Source of the DNA: Omphalotus guepiniiformis
Taxonomy: Eukaryota; Basidiomycota; Agaricomycetes; Agaricales; Omphalotaceae
DNA: 64,000 bases
NCBI GenBank assembly: GCA_028554645.1
Contig: JAQOOI010000079.1
Span: 558,001-622,000, forward strand
Reading direction: 5' to 3'
In this document: positions 12,659 to 22,186 of the stretch, piece by piece
Position numbering within the stretch: the stretch's first letter is position 1
Layout of the letters: each line of letters starts with the position of its first letter
Notes under the pieces: model-generated
The model's database searches: none
What the model was told of the DNA's origin: nothing
The model's input: the letters and a program-made list of their open reading frames with translations, nothing else
Made by a program: the position numbers and the translations under genes

Positions 12659-14642
12659 CTAGTGTACAGGTGTTCGAAGCCAGTCGAGAACAACTTTGCG
12701 TCCCCCACCACCAGCGAGCAATGTTTGACCATGACGGCCATTGGGATCATACCAAAGACCCTTGCTAACCCCATGACACTGCAGGTATAGTTTTACTCGC
12801 TGAGGGAACTGGTCAGAGAGTAAGGAGAAGATATTCGGCACACAATCTTACCGAAGCATTAACAATACTATCCTTGCCGCCCAGTAGGAAGAGGGTTCGG
12901 GAAGGATCACGAGCATTCGGAATTTCCTCGTACCAAAGAGCATTCGAAGACCAGTCAAAGTGGCGCCACAGAAGATTAGCAACGCCCAGCTCGGTACCCA
13001 CAAAATATCGCAGGAGAAGTTCGGTGCCCTATGATTGCCAAGGTGAGCTTTCTGTTTGAATGGAGGAATCATAAGAGACTGACGTTCGTACAAATCTTGT
13101 ACAAAAAGTTGTGGCACACATCTTGGGAGAGCAGTTGAGCATACAGTCGCCAGTCCAAACAAGCTCTCACCTCCTTCCCAAGAGCAGAATGTAACGGGGT
13201 CCAAAAAGCATGAACGAGTGATCATATGAGGGCAGTCCTTGAGTATCCAGGCATGGCAGTATGACCCACTATACGACGTTTAAGCAAGGCCTACATAGAA
13301 AGAATGACACACCCTACTTGGAATGACTCATCAAAGTAACACCTTTGCGGGGTTTGTCGACCATAACTTGTTCTGCTTCCTTTTCCTTGACACCAGCCAT
13401 GATGTCTGCGTAATCTAGCAGATCGACCCATCCGAGCGCACTAATCAGTTTGGCTAATCGTTGAACTGTCTCCCTCCTTGACATTGGTATGAGGTAACGA
13501 GAATGGAATATGTTTTGACTTATGTGTGGCTGGAGAAGAATCAATAATGGCCGATCGTCGAGACTTTCAGCAAGATATGTAATGAGGGCGCTATATTGCA
13601 GAAGGCCTAACCCCAGGCCATGGACAAAGACCAAAGGGCGAGGATCGCGGGCGGGATCCCAGTGACTAGGAATGCGGAGGAGATATCTGAAGCGCGCAAT
13701 TAGAATGCTAGACTCCGGCAAAGTAGATTAGCACTCACTCAAGGCCGTCGAGAGAACCGTGGCGGAACTGCCATCTTCTCTGGTACCAGGTTTGGATACA
13801 AAAATTTGTTACAGCAATAACTGCGTAGAACGTAAGGGGACGCCAAAAAACCTTAACCTCGTCCAGTGTAACTCGCATGGGCTTGCTTTTAGGTGAGCTT
13901 CCTTCGGGAATTCTCTTTCCCAAACGCTTCTGTAAAAGGTCTAAAGTGTCATCTAAAGTTGCGCGATGTGCATGGGAAAGAGTATCCAGAGGTGGCAAAT
14001 CCTTATTATAGATAGACCAGTAAAGCCACTGGCGAACTTCATGCAGTCTGATTGTCGACCACTCGGCCCTACCGAACCACCTGTTTGCACAGTCAGCTAA
14101 ATGTGGTCTTGTACACGAAAGAAAAACCCGTACGTTCGAAAGACATTACGGAAATCAACAGCGCGATGGTCGTCATGCTCAAGCTGCACGATAATCTGGG
14201 CCGGACTGTCATGTCGCTCGTCATCTAAGGTTTCGTGGTCATCGCCATCCGGGGGAAGGTATGCGAGACCGGCTTTCAGAACTCGTTGAAACGCGGCCTG
14301 AAGGTCAGACAGATTCCCCGGGGGAACGCTAATTCGCCCAGAAACTTGCTTGACAAGGTGCAGATGATAGATGCTGAAGATTACCTGTGCCAGACCAGTG
14401 AGTGAGCTACAACAGCATTGACGGCGAGTTATACGACGTACCTCAGAGAGGGCAATAAAGAACAGGCATATATGCGACCAAGAGAGGTACCAAACTCTGC
14501 CAGAAATAAGGCTATAAATGACGAATCCCCAAGCAAAGGGAACTGAGCCCCATAACGGAAGTACGAGTAGAAGTAAAACGACATAAAAAGTGAGAGACCG
14601 CCTTGAGGGCACATCAGGGAGATCTGAGGCATCGTTGAGCAT
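12659..14642 (-). CDS. membrane-anchored alpha/beta hydrolase
   Basis: About eight exons on the minus strand. The main ones are 14642..14442, 14384..14134, 14080..13739, 13686..13318, 13268..13171, a short exon near 13121-13084, then about 13030-12851, and a last exon ending at 12659. The N-terminus (SLTFYVVLLLLVLPLWGSVPFAWGFVIYSL) gives one or two membrane segments, and a second hydrophobic stretch (FYAVIAVTNFCIQTWY) precedes the catalytic domain. Hydrolase hallmarks are the oxyanion motif PLVFVHGLGLG, a nucleophile elbow split by an intron (LMSHSNGSYCHAW, with SHSNG instead of GxSxG), the Asp loop FLLGGKDSIVNAS and a late His in GRHGQTLL. This fits a group of fungal membrane alpha/beta hydrolases of unknown substrate. 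The start is the first ATG before the hydrophobic segment. Element A lies about 250 bp upstream, so its LTR may sit in this promoter. Confidence 0.82.
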
Positions 14643-14891
14643 GATAGTCGTGAAGAAAGGACAAGACTTTTAACAGCTGACAGGAGTGACCATCCGTGTG
14701 ACGGCAAGCTTCTTAGTAAGCGCGTCGGCACACGAAGTTTTCTCAGAGGTTCAAACAGAGGTGACTGGTGTAAGGACTGATGTTCTCCAGAGAGTAGACT
14801 ACCCAATACATGCAAGTATGAAAGTGTTTTTATACTTATTCTGAAGAGAAATAGGAGAGTAAGAACTATATTATTCGGGAGGGGCAGGAAG
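14643..14891. other. spacer between hydrolase gene and element A
   Basis: No coding feature. It is the 5' flank of the hydrolase gene up to the presumed end of the element A LTR. The exact host/element border is uncertain because the other end of element A is outside the window, so no target duplication can be compared. Confidence 0.4.
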
Positions 14892-15047
14892 TGTTATTGA
14901 ATGAAGAAAATTTAGTAATTGAGTAGGATTGAATGAGAGTGACGAAGATAACCCATAAGAGTGGAAAAATGGCTAGCGGAACCTAAAGGAGTAGTAGACG
15001 GAGTCGGAGAAGTAATCCGTCGGCCGAATAGTCGACTGGGTGTTACA
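14892..15047 (-). repeat. probable 3' LTR of element A
   Basis: The inner edge is clear: reading the minus strand, a purine tract is followed by TGTAACACCC at 15047. The outer edge is a guess at TGTTATTG (14892 on plus). That gives TG...CA ends but only an imperfect inverted repeat, and the LTR could extend left towards 14815. Confidence 0.4.
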
Positions 15048-15076
15048 TACCTCCCCCAGTACCTGTAACGAGGTAC

Positions 15077-15759
15077 TCAAGTATCCGTGTCGTCGTTAAG
15101 GAACTGATCTTCGTCGTCAACGATAATGTCAGAGATGATTGGGTCTTTTACTGAAGTAGAGGTGGAAGGGGTGGACACGGAAGAGGAAGCAGTCGCTTCA
15201 TGAGTAGTACCGGTGAAAACCTTGCGCTTCTTGAAAGCAGGTAGAGAGCTGGGAGAAGGGGAAAGTGGCAATTCACCGGCCCGGCGACGAGCAGCCATCA
15301 ACTTGTTTTTCTCCCTTTGATAATCGTCACGGCCCTTCTGATCCACCAAATCTTTGATTATAATTTGAGCACGGCGTTGGTCGTTAACGAGACCCAAAGT
15401 GTCACGTTCGGAAATATAGGACTTGACCTGAGCATCGGGCTCCCAAGGTCCGTAAATGTCGTTGGTAGTGGGGAGAGAGTCAGGAACTACATCCTTGGCT
15501 AAAGCGGAGTCGTAATAAGGAATGGATGTGATTTGGGTAGTGGCAGCTAGAGCAGCGGCAACAGTACGATAGCCGGCAGGGGTAACCGGCCCTTCGCCAT
15601 TGTGATTTCGAAGTCGATGGCGACCATCGCGCACCCCAGCGGCAAATAGCAAGATTCGATCAAACTGTCCTCTGTGAACCACGGTTAGGTCGTTAGTGAC
15701 CGGATTTTTGAATTGAGCAAGGTCACGATTTCGGAGGGGTTGGGCGAGGTAGTGGACAT
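15077..15759 (-). pseudogene. sense ORF downstream of pol in element A
   Basis: Two overlapping minus-strand frames make one protein-like sequence. MSTTSPNPSEIVTLLNSKIRSL (from 15759) runs to a stop at 15685. The other frame then continues TVVHRGQFDRILLFAAGVRDG down to 15077. A one-base frame change around 15690 separates them, so the gene looks broken. The rest has a Lys/Arg-rich region (KNKLMAARRRAGELP) and a Ser/Thr then Asp-rich acidic tail. I do not recognise it. Its position between chromodomain and LTR, in the sense direction, marks it as an extra ORF of element A, or alternatively a 3' extension of pol: no stop separates it from pol. It is unrelated, as far as I can see, to the antisense genes of B, C and D. 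Confidence 0.5.
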
Positions 15760-18697
15760 GATAGAAAAAGATTGAGAATGTGGGGAAATTCGAAATTGAT
15801 CCCTAATGTTGTCCGCTCCTTCATTTATATCCTCCCATCCTACTTTTGCTCCTATACCAATTGCTCCACAGAATACATCCTCCTCCCCTGTATAAACCTG
15901 TCCTAAGAACACTTGGGGGTCATCTGAGGGCGGAACGCCCGACCCAGTGTTCAATTCTGAGACTTCATTGATCCCGAGTGTCTCGAAGTAATCGGATAAA
16001 GGCGTGAGGTCGACGAGTTCTGAGTAAGTCAACCACGTAACATCGCCTGAAGACCATTGTACTTCGAATAAGGCGCTCACTCCCGAACCTGTATGGCTTA
16101 GTATTCGGTTTATTGCCCATTCTCCAGATTCGGTATCAAATTCGGCAATCTGATTTTCAAGTCGTCCGGGGAAAAGACGATCATTGTTGGGGACATGTGC
16201 GCGGAGTAACGATGCATGGAATACGTCATGAACACCGCGTTGTTTCAAATTATCTGGTAACTTAATTAAATATGATTCGTTGCCGAAATTTCGCAGTATT
16301 TGGTATGGTCCGATATATTTCGGCACAAACTTTCTAACAAGTCCCTTAGGAAACCGTATGTTTTTGGTAGAGATATACACGAGGTCATTCACCTCAAAGT
16401 GTATTTCACGCCGTTTTCTATTAGCATTTCGGTGTAGTGACTATGAAATGAACGAGAGAGATACTCAAATGAGCACAATCCAACTCAAATCAAAATGATG
16501 TAGGGTGAGGTGTGACTGGCGTTGTCAGGGATTCCGCACAGTTAGACGCAACAATTGAACTTCCAATCTGCAGGGTTACAGATGTCTTTATCTCAATCTG
16601 GGTGAAAAATGGCAGAGGGTATCTCAAAACACAAGATTCAGACAGAAGGTAAGGGTGGTTTTCAGGGTTCAGGAGGGATTCAGGACAATCAATCTCGATG
16701 TTTAAACTCGATCCAATGGTCAGACAATGCAGGGAACAGTCTCAGATGCAGCACAGACAGTTTCAGCAGGCAGATTCAGCACAGACAGAACAGCAGTTTC
16801 AGCAAAGATTCAGTATCTCTTTCAATTTATCTGCCACAAGGGACTTTACAGAAGTTTTCACAACTGGATATTTCTCGAACTGAACTCTAAAGAGCCAGGC
16901 TATATTTCGTCTAAGAAGGTTTTCCTGCTTTGGCTTGTAGCTTTGGGCAGTACTTGCTTAAGAAAATCTAAATAGATACTCTGTAAGCTATATATACTAA
17001 ATCATAAAATCAAACATATATCTCGAAATTAAAAGAGTAATCTGAACAGTAAATGAGTCAAAAGTAAGTAAGTATCAATTGAGCAGAGATTGGATTCTTT
17101 TTAGGTAGTTTTCTAGGTAATTTTCCAGTTAGATAGTCAAAATGTAGGAACTTTGGGTATAGATTGGTATAAAAACAGAAATATATCGCTTTGTCCGCGT
17201 TCTAGGTGTGTTAGGGCGTACCCAGGGTATCTAAATAAAGGTCCAGATCCTGTAAATAGCAACCAGTATCCTGACAGGTGACATTCTCCTTAGTGCATTG
17301 CAAATCTGGTCCCCTATAAGTTTCTCCAAAATTGGCACATTCTCCTCTACTAGGGCAGCATTAGGAGTTGTGTAGAAGCTCTAGAGCTTATCTAGACCAT
17401 GCTTCATCGTTTCTATCAGCCACAGTAAGGTACAGTAACTGTTTATTTCAAGTTTTACCCCTATACATCTCTTTTTGGTCAGATTTGTACTCAGGTTATA
17501 TTTCTTGTTTAGGATAGCTCTCAGCTTCTCCTAGGACAGTATTCTATCCCATAGTTTCGTCTAAGACCTCCCATTAGAGCGCCTTTGTCTTTCATCAAGT
17601 TCAGAGGGTTACTGAATTTCAGAGAGATACTCAGATCCAGAGAGATACTCATTTTCAGTATCTAACTCCTTCCAGCATGAGTATTGAGTATCTAACTCAT
17701 TTGTGCAGATGTAACTTTTGAATCTACTTCCCTTATTACACAGATTGGCATTTCATCTCAGTGACATTATATCCACATAGTACTCAATGTACAATATTTC
17801 TCTGGTAATACAATCTTCAAGATTGCCCATATTCTCAGCATTCAATCTTATAGTGCCAACTTAGTTAGCAAGACCAGCTGGAACTTTTGATCAGTCCAAA
17901 GGACTTAGATAGTTGTTCAATTGAAGTGAAAATCCATCAACCCCTTGGATTACAGTCAACAACACTTGGTAGAGTCTCTAGTTATTAGAGGGTGGGTCTG
18001 ACCAACTCAATCTGGTATGGAACATTGGAATTCCAACACATCTGGAGAGGCATAACTAGTATCTCTTTGTATAACCCATTGGTCACAGTTGCTTAGTACC
18101 AGATTCAGTACTGTAGCAAACACTACACTTAGGTATTGTGAGTACAAGTATGTTTCATGTCTTAACTAGCAGTCTGGGGTGACTCTAGTCCTTTATGTTC
18201 AGTTTCCAATGCTTGAACATTCCATATTTACTTCAATCTGATAGATTTCAGTACTGAAAGGCTTTTTGACGCAACATCGGGTTTGCTTAACACGGGCGGC
18301 AATAATACTATCGTGGGCTTCAAGAATCGCTTGTCGGATTTTTTCTGCGAAAACTCGTACGCCCGGGATTTCTGAATCCGATGGTGAGTTCCAAATAAAG
18401 GAACGAGGGATACGCCCTGAATTTAAAAAGAAAGGGGAAAAACCCGTGCTTTCGGATCGGGCTAGATTGATAGCGAACTCAATGGCGGGTAGTCTAGACA
18501 CCCAATCCTTCTGATTTGATCCTATACATTGTCTTATCATTTGTACAATTGTTCGATTAGCACGTTCTGTAGATCCATCGCTTTCTGGATGATATGCGCT
18601 TGACATATTAAGACGTATTCCAATCAAGGAGTTCAAATGTTTCCAAAATGCGCTTGTAAATAAAACGTCTCTGTCGGAAATGATTCTCTTCGGTAGA
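15760..18697 (-). pseudogene. element A pol fragment: integrase core and chromodomain, split by a solo LTR
   Basis: In minus-strand order, 18697..18277 encodes GLPKRIISDRD (catalytic Asp region), then AYHPESDGSTERANRT with the catalytic Glu, then RVKQT. The solo LTR 16433-18276 then interrupts. The frame resumes at 16428 with NANRKRREIHFEVNDLVYIS, the GPF-like block FVPKYIGPYQIL and a chromodomain-like end, EWAINRILSHTGSGVSALFEVQW. Removing the LTR and one TCGG copy restores the reading frame exactly. The 5' side stops at the element B boundary just upstream of the SDRD motif. As it stands the fragment cannot make a functional polymerase. Confidence 0.8.
16433..18276 (-). mobile_element. solo LTR (D-like family) inside element A
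   Basis: 1844 bp, read on the minus strand from TGTTGCGTCAAAAAG (18276) to ...CACTACA (16433). It is flanked by the 4-bp duplication TCGG (16429-16432 and 18277-18280). It resembles the D LTR at both ends: the start matches TGTCGCGACTAAAAG in pattern, and the 3' part shares the GCGGAA...CAACGCCAG block. It also carries two copies of the D word (17657-17665, 17687-17695). No internal region is left, so it is a recombined solo LTR. Confidence 0.85.
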
Positions 18698-18701
18698 CCG
18701 T

Positions 18702-19940
18702 TGATACGACCGCGGGAATACCACTACCATTTTCGGCCTCGCGGGATTGATCACTCCAGTACAAACCTACTAAGTACACTGTATAGTCCTAAGTTCCGCG
18801 GTGTATTACGCACATTCAACCACTAGTATATGTGTACAAAGGTGTACAAGACTGTAGAACGGCACTAAATGGGTCTTCTCAGTGTAGGTATTACCTAAGT
18901 ATGCACTCAAGTAAAGCGTCGCGGCACTTGTTCTAAGGTCCGACGTGTATAACTTGATGGCCCCAATACTGTATAAACCAACGCGTAGGTAACGAGGTAC
19001 CGCGGCACTACTCAGAAGGCCAGACTTAGAAACCAGGTAGCAGTAGCTCCGTGCACTAGTCATATCTAATGACCACTGTTGAGCCACAGAAGGGTCTAGA
19101 CATACGATGTAACACGAAGTACTTCCGACGACGCGGAAGTAGAACACGTAAGGAGACACAGCGTTAGCGAACTACCGCGATACTTTCTAAAAGCGGCAAG
19201 ATTATAACCCGATATAGGATACCCTGCTACCGCGTACTATACTTCATCCCTACCTTACGCGGTGCACCATATGCACCATATATCTCATAACTGTCAAGTA
19301 TCGCGACATTTGTTTGTACTATGTAAATAGAGATACTGTATATAAGAAATAGAACCTGGGCAAGGAAGGACAGGTTCCCGAGCCCCCCATAGAGCTAATA
19401 GCATTTGTGTGTGGAAAAGCTTAAGTCCCTCTGAGTGATTAGAAGTTTTAAAGTGTTAACCGTCGCGTTAGTTCATAAGTCAGTGTGCCTAAGTGTTTAC
19501 AAGCGGGATCGTCTGGTACCGCGGAGCCTGTGTGTGTAGTGCGAATAAGAGTGGATTGTCTGGTCACTCGTTGAACTCGTCGTCTGGCAGTTCTGAAATC
19601 CTCCTATACCCAACTCCACTAAGTGAGAAGTCGTCTGGCATCTCCCAACAATCGTCTGGTTGTTGTATCGTTTGTAGTCACTGGTCGCGGTGATTTGTTA
19701 AAGTTACGCGTTAGTTCGTTTGAGTGGTGTGTAGCATAGAGTTATCTGTGCCGCGTCGGTTTTGACTGTGTCTCCGCGTTCCTCTTACAACAACCTTATT
19801 CGCTTCACAGAGTTTGTTAGTCCCCCAAACCCCACGAACTTAAAAGTCTTGGTGTGTTGTGTGTGTGTTTTGAGTGCTTGATAGATTCATTCGAGTTAGT
19901 TAGCACTTCTTCTTATTCATACCCCATACCAAGCACATCA
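18702..19940 (+). repeat. 5' LTR of element B (1239 bp)
   Basis: Begins TGATACGACC and ends CACATCA directly before TC + primer-binding site. The LTR end (CACATCA) resembles the D end (CACATTA). It carries 17 CGCG words and several GTCGTCTGG-like repeats near 19505-19665. The small open frames inside have no recognisable protein. Confidence 0.75.
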
Positions 19941-19942
19941 TC

Positions 19943-19959
19943 TGGAGCCCACCGCGAGG
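19943..19959 (+). promoter_or_regulatory. primer-binding site of element B
   Basis: TGGAGCCCACCGCGAGG starts 2 nt after the LTR. The same 17 nt occurs at the equivalent place in C and D. Its complement ends GGGCTCCA, which would fit the 3' end of a tRNA with U at position 73 (for example tRNA-Cys or tRNA-Thr). The tRNA was not identified. Confidence 0.7.
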
Positions 19960-20021
19960 GGTTTCTGATTAATAAACTAAGTAAAGTGTTTTAGGTTTCG
20001 TACGAGACCGAAGAGTTATAG

Positions 20022-21791
20022 TCGCGGTTGTCTAACCAACAATCAGACAAAACGTCTAGGCGAAGTTCACGGCCTTCAACGGTAGAGAATACCAGAGAGT
20101 CGTTAGCACGTGCAAAGGCAATCAAAAGAGTTAGTAGCTACAGGAAGTCACATCCTGAAGTTGTTGCTCAACCCCGAGAATCGATTAACGTAGTTGACGC
20201 GGAAGATTCGAGTATTAGACAGTCGCGGAACTTTGACGAAGAACTATCTGATTACGGAGAAGGTACTTCAATTCAATTTCCTAGGCCAGACCCACCGTCA
20301 CGTCGAAACTCAGTAGTCCCACCAACTATTGATAGACATTCTCATTCGGACGAGGAACTATCCGAAGTCCACACACTTCTATTTGATTTACATATTTCAC
20401 CGAACTCTGCACCTATTTTACCTATAATTCAAGAAAATATCATAAAAATGCCGGCTATGGATAAGATTCCGAGGAGAAGAGAACGTGGAGCACCAGATTT
20501 GCGTCGCGATCATGATGTAGACGACGTTAGAGACTATCTGGGGGAGATTGAGGATATTATCCAAGATTTCAAAATAGAGGAAGAAGCGGATAAGAAATCA
20601 GTCGCGTTGCGTTACCTACCCGCAACTATAAGAGAACAATGGAAGGCGTTGCCTACGTACGAGAAAGAGGAAGGGACGTTTATCGAGTTCCGCGACGAGA
20701 TTTTGAAGAGTTATGATGGAGGATCGGACGAGGGAACTTTCTCCTTCGCAAAATTCGAAAGAGCCGCGAAGAAGTATAAGAATATAACGATGGAAGATCT
20801 CGAAGATGTATTAAGAATGAGGAATACCCTAAGGCCGTTCCTTAAGCACTACACTACGACCGCGTTGTATACTAACAGAGAAATTGTCAGAGTCCTCCGC
20901 GGAATGTTTGAAGATGAATTTTGGAGATCCATCACGTTGACTTTGAAGTTACAAAAGCGTGCGAACCCACCTGCAGAGGCTAGACCGAGAGATGATGCCT
21001 ATACAGCAGAAGAGATTCTGGACGAGGCAGAATTTAACGCGAGATCTCAGGTTGAGGAAGTAATTAGTCTTGGGAACGTAAGGTCCGCGAAGGAAGATAG
21101 AGGAAAGAAAGTAGAAAAAGTGAAGCATGAGCAAACGGAAGGATGGGTGGCGGAATTGAAAGATCTAATCACGATTCAAACAAAGAACCTTACCCAGAGA
21201 GCCGCGAGAGAAGAAGAAATGATGGGTAAACTGCTAGAGCAATTAAAGCTCGCGGCACCTGGAACGAGTAGCGGTACCAGGCATCCAGAACGTATACCCT
21301 ATATGGCGCCGCGGGACTACGGGAGAACCGCGTTGAATGACAACCGTCCCGACTACTTTCGAGCCGCGACGTGTTGGTTCTGTGGCTTAAACGGACATAT
21401 GGCAGGGCAATGTATGGTACGCAAGCAGTACGTAGATGATGGAAAGATCATTTTGAAAGAAGGGATCACTTGTATGCCAGATGGAGAGCCAGTAGCACAG
21501 AAAGCTCCAAATGGGCCTCCTCAGAAAGACTTTGTGGACCGAAGACTGTCTGAAAAGAAAGTACAAGCTTCTCAGGTTGAGGTACTACAGATGCAACTAG
21601 AGGAGGTCGAGTCGTACAATAAACAGTACACTAGAGTTTGGCAAGAATATGAAGAGGCGAAGCGTGCTCAAGAAAGGGTGTTAGAATCCAATCTCAGCGC
21701 GGCCTATATTCGAGGGTCGGCAAGAGATTCAATAAGTAACGTGGCAGTTAGTAACAATGAGAAAGGAAGGTTCGAGGAGGGTTTTCGGTAA
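20022..21791 (+). CDS. element B gag
   Basis: Capsid/nucleocapsid polyprotein. The frame is open from just after the stop at 20019. It contains no ATG until about 20449 (MPAMDKIPRRRERG), so the true N-terminus is either that ATG or an upstream spliced or non-AUG start. The capsid-like region (YLGEIEDIIQDFKIEEEADKKSVALRYLP and onwards) is helical and comparable to C and D gag. A CCHC zinc knuckle, CWFCGLNGHMAGQC, follows at about two-thirds of the length, then a coiled-coil-like tail. The gag stop is preceded by GGGTTTT, a -1 slippery heptamer. The protease ATG lies 11 nt after the first base of the stop, as in C and D. Confidence 0.85.
   Translation, partial: SRLSNQQSDKTSRRSSRPSTVENTRESLARAKAIKRVSSYRKSHPEVVAQPRESINVVDAEDSSIRQSRNFDEELSDYGEGTSIQFPRPDPPSRRNSVVPPTIDRHSHSDEELSEVHTLLFDLHISPNSAPILPIIQENIIKMPAMDKIPRRRERGAPDLRRDHDVDDVRDYLGEIEDIIQDFKIEEEADKKSVALRYLPATIREQWKALPTYEKEEGTFIEFRDEILKSYDGGSDEGTFSFAKFERAAKKYKNITMEDLEDVLRMRNTLRPFLKHYTTTALYTNREIVRVLRGMFEDEFWRSITLTLKLQKRANPPAEARPRDDAYTAEEILDEAEFNARSQVEEVISLGNVRSAKEDRGKKVEKVKHEQTEGWVAELKDLITIQTKNLTQRAAREEEMMGKLLEQLKLAAPGTSSGTRHPERIPYMAPRDYGRTALNDNRPDYFRAATCWFCGLNGHMAGQCMVRKQYVDDGKIILKEGITCMPDGEPVAQKAPNGPPQKDFVDRRLSEKKVQASQVEVLQMQLEEVESYNKQYTRVWQEYEEAKRAQERVLESNLSAAYIRGSARDSISNVAVSNNEKGRFEEGFR
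21779..21785 (+). promoter_or_regulatory. putative -1 frameshift site, B gag to protease
   Basis: G GGT TTT in the gag frame, followed by CGG and the stop TAA. Sliding back one base enters the protease frame, which is open here and reaches the ATG at 21800. The heptamer fits the X XXY YYZ rule. Confidence 0.65.
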
Positions 21792-21799
21792 GTTCGAGG

Positions 21800-22147
21800 A
21801 TGGAAAGCCAGGCCCCTACAAAAGAGAAAAATCCTGTTAGGGCCGCGGCACCTGAGAATGATACTGAAAACAAGGGTAATGAACGACGGTTGTGGAAAGA
21901 AAAGGACGCGGTAATAGCAGCGTAATGAGCACTCTAAGACGTAGGAACTCGTCTAAACTCAAAGGTTGCCTTGTAAAAGCGAGTGTAGTCTGGCGTTGGC
22001 AAAGATTCCGCACGCAGAAAACTGACTAAAGTCGAGCTAGACTGTTGGAAAGACTAACTGAACTGTAAGATCACCGTCTAGACCCTTCGACGAGTACCAG
22101 AAACAGCAAACAGACAGACACAGACAGACAGACACAGACAGACAGAC

Positions 22148-22186
<39 letters not shown>

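Larger units (their letters stand above)
14892..18697 (-). mobile_element. element A: Ty3/gypsy chromovirus, 3' part
   Basis: Minus-strand remnant. In element order it has the integrase C-terminal half, a chromodomain-like end, a sense ORF, a polypurine tract (GGGGGAGGTA, complement of about 15048-15057) and a short LTR. Its 5' part (gag, protease, RT) is absent here. It is cut off at 18697 by element B, so it should resume to the right of B beyond the window. It is the oldest layer of the nest. Confidence 0.75.

Noticed and set aside
20028..20030. TTG as the gag start codon in B (and TTG at 44115 in D, 35161 in C)
   Set aside because: TTG starts are not expected in fungal nuclear genes. The open frame extends further upstream, and the real start is unresolved, so it is reported as a finding rather than as a start.
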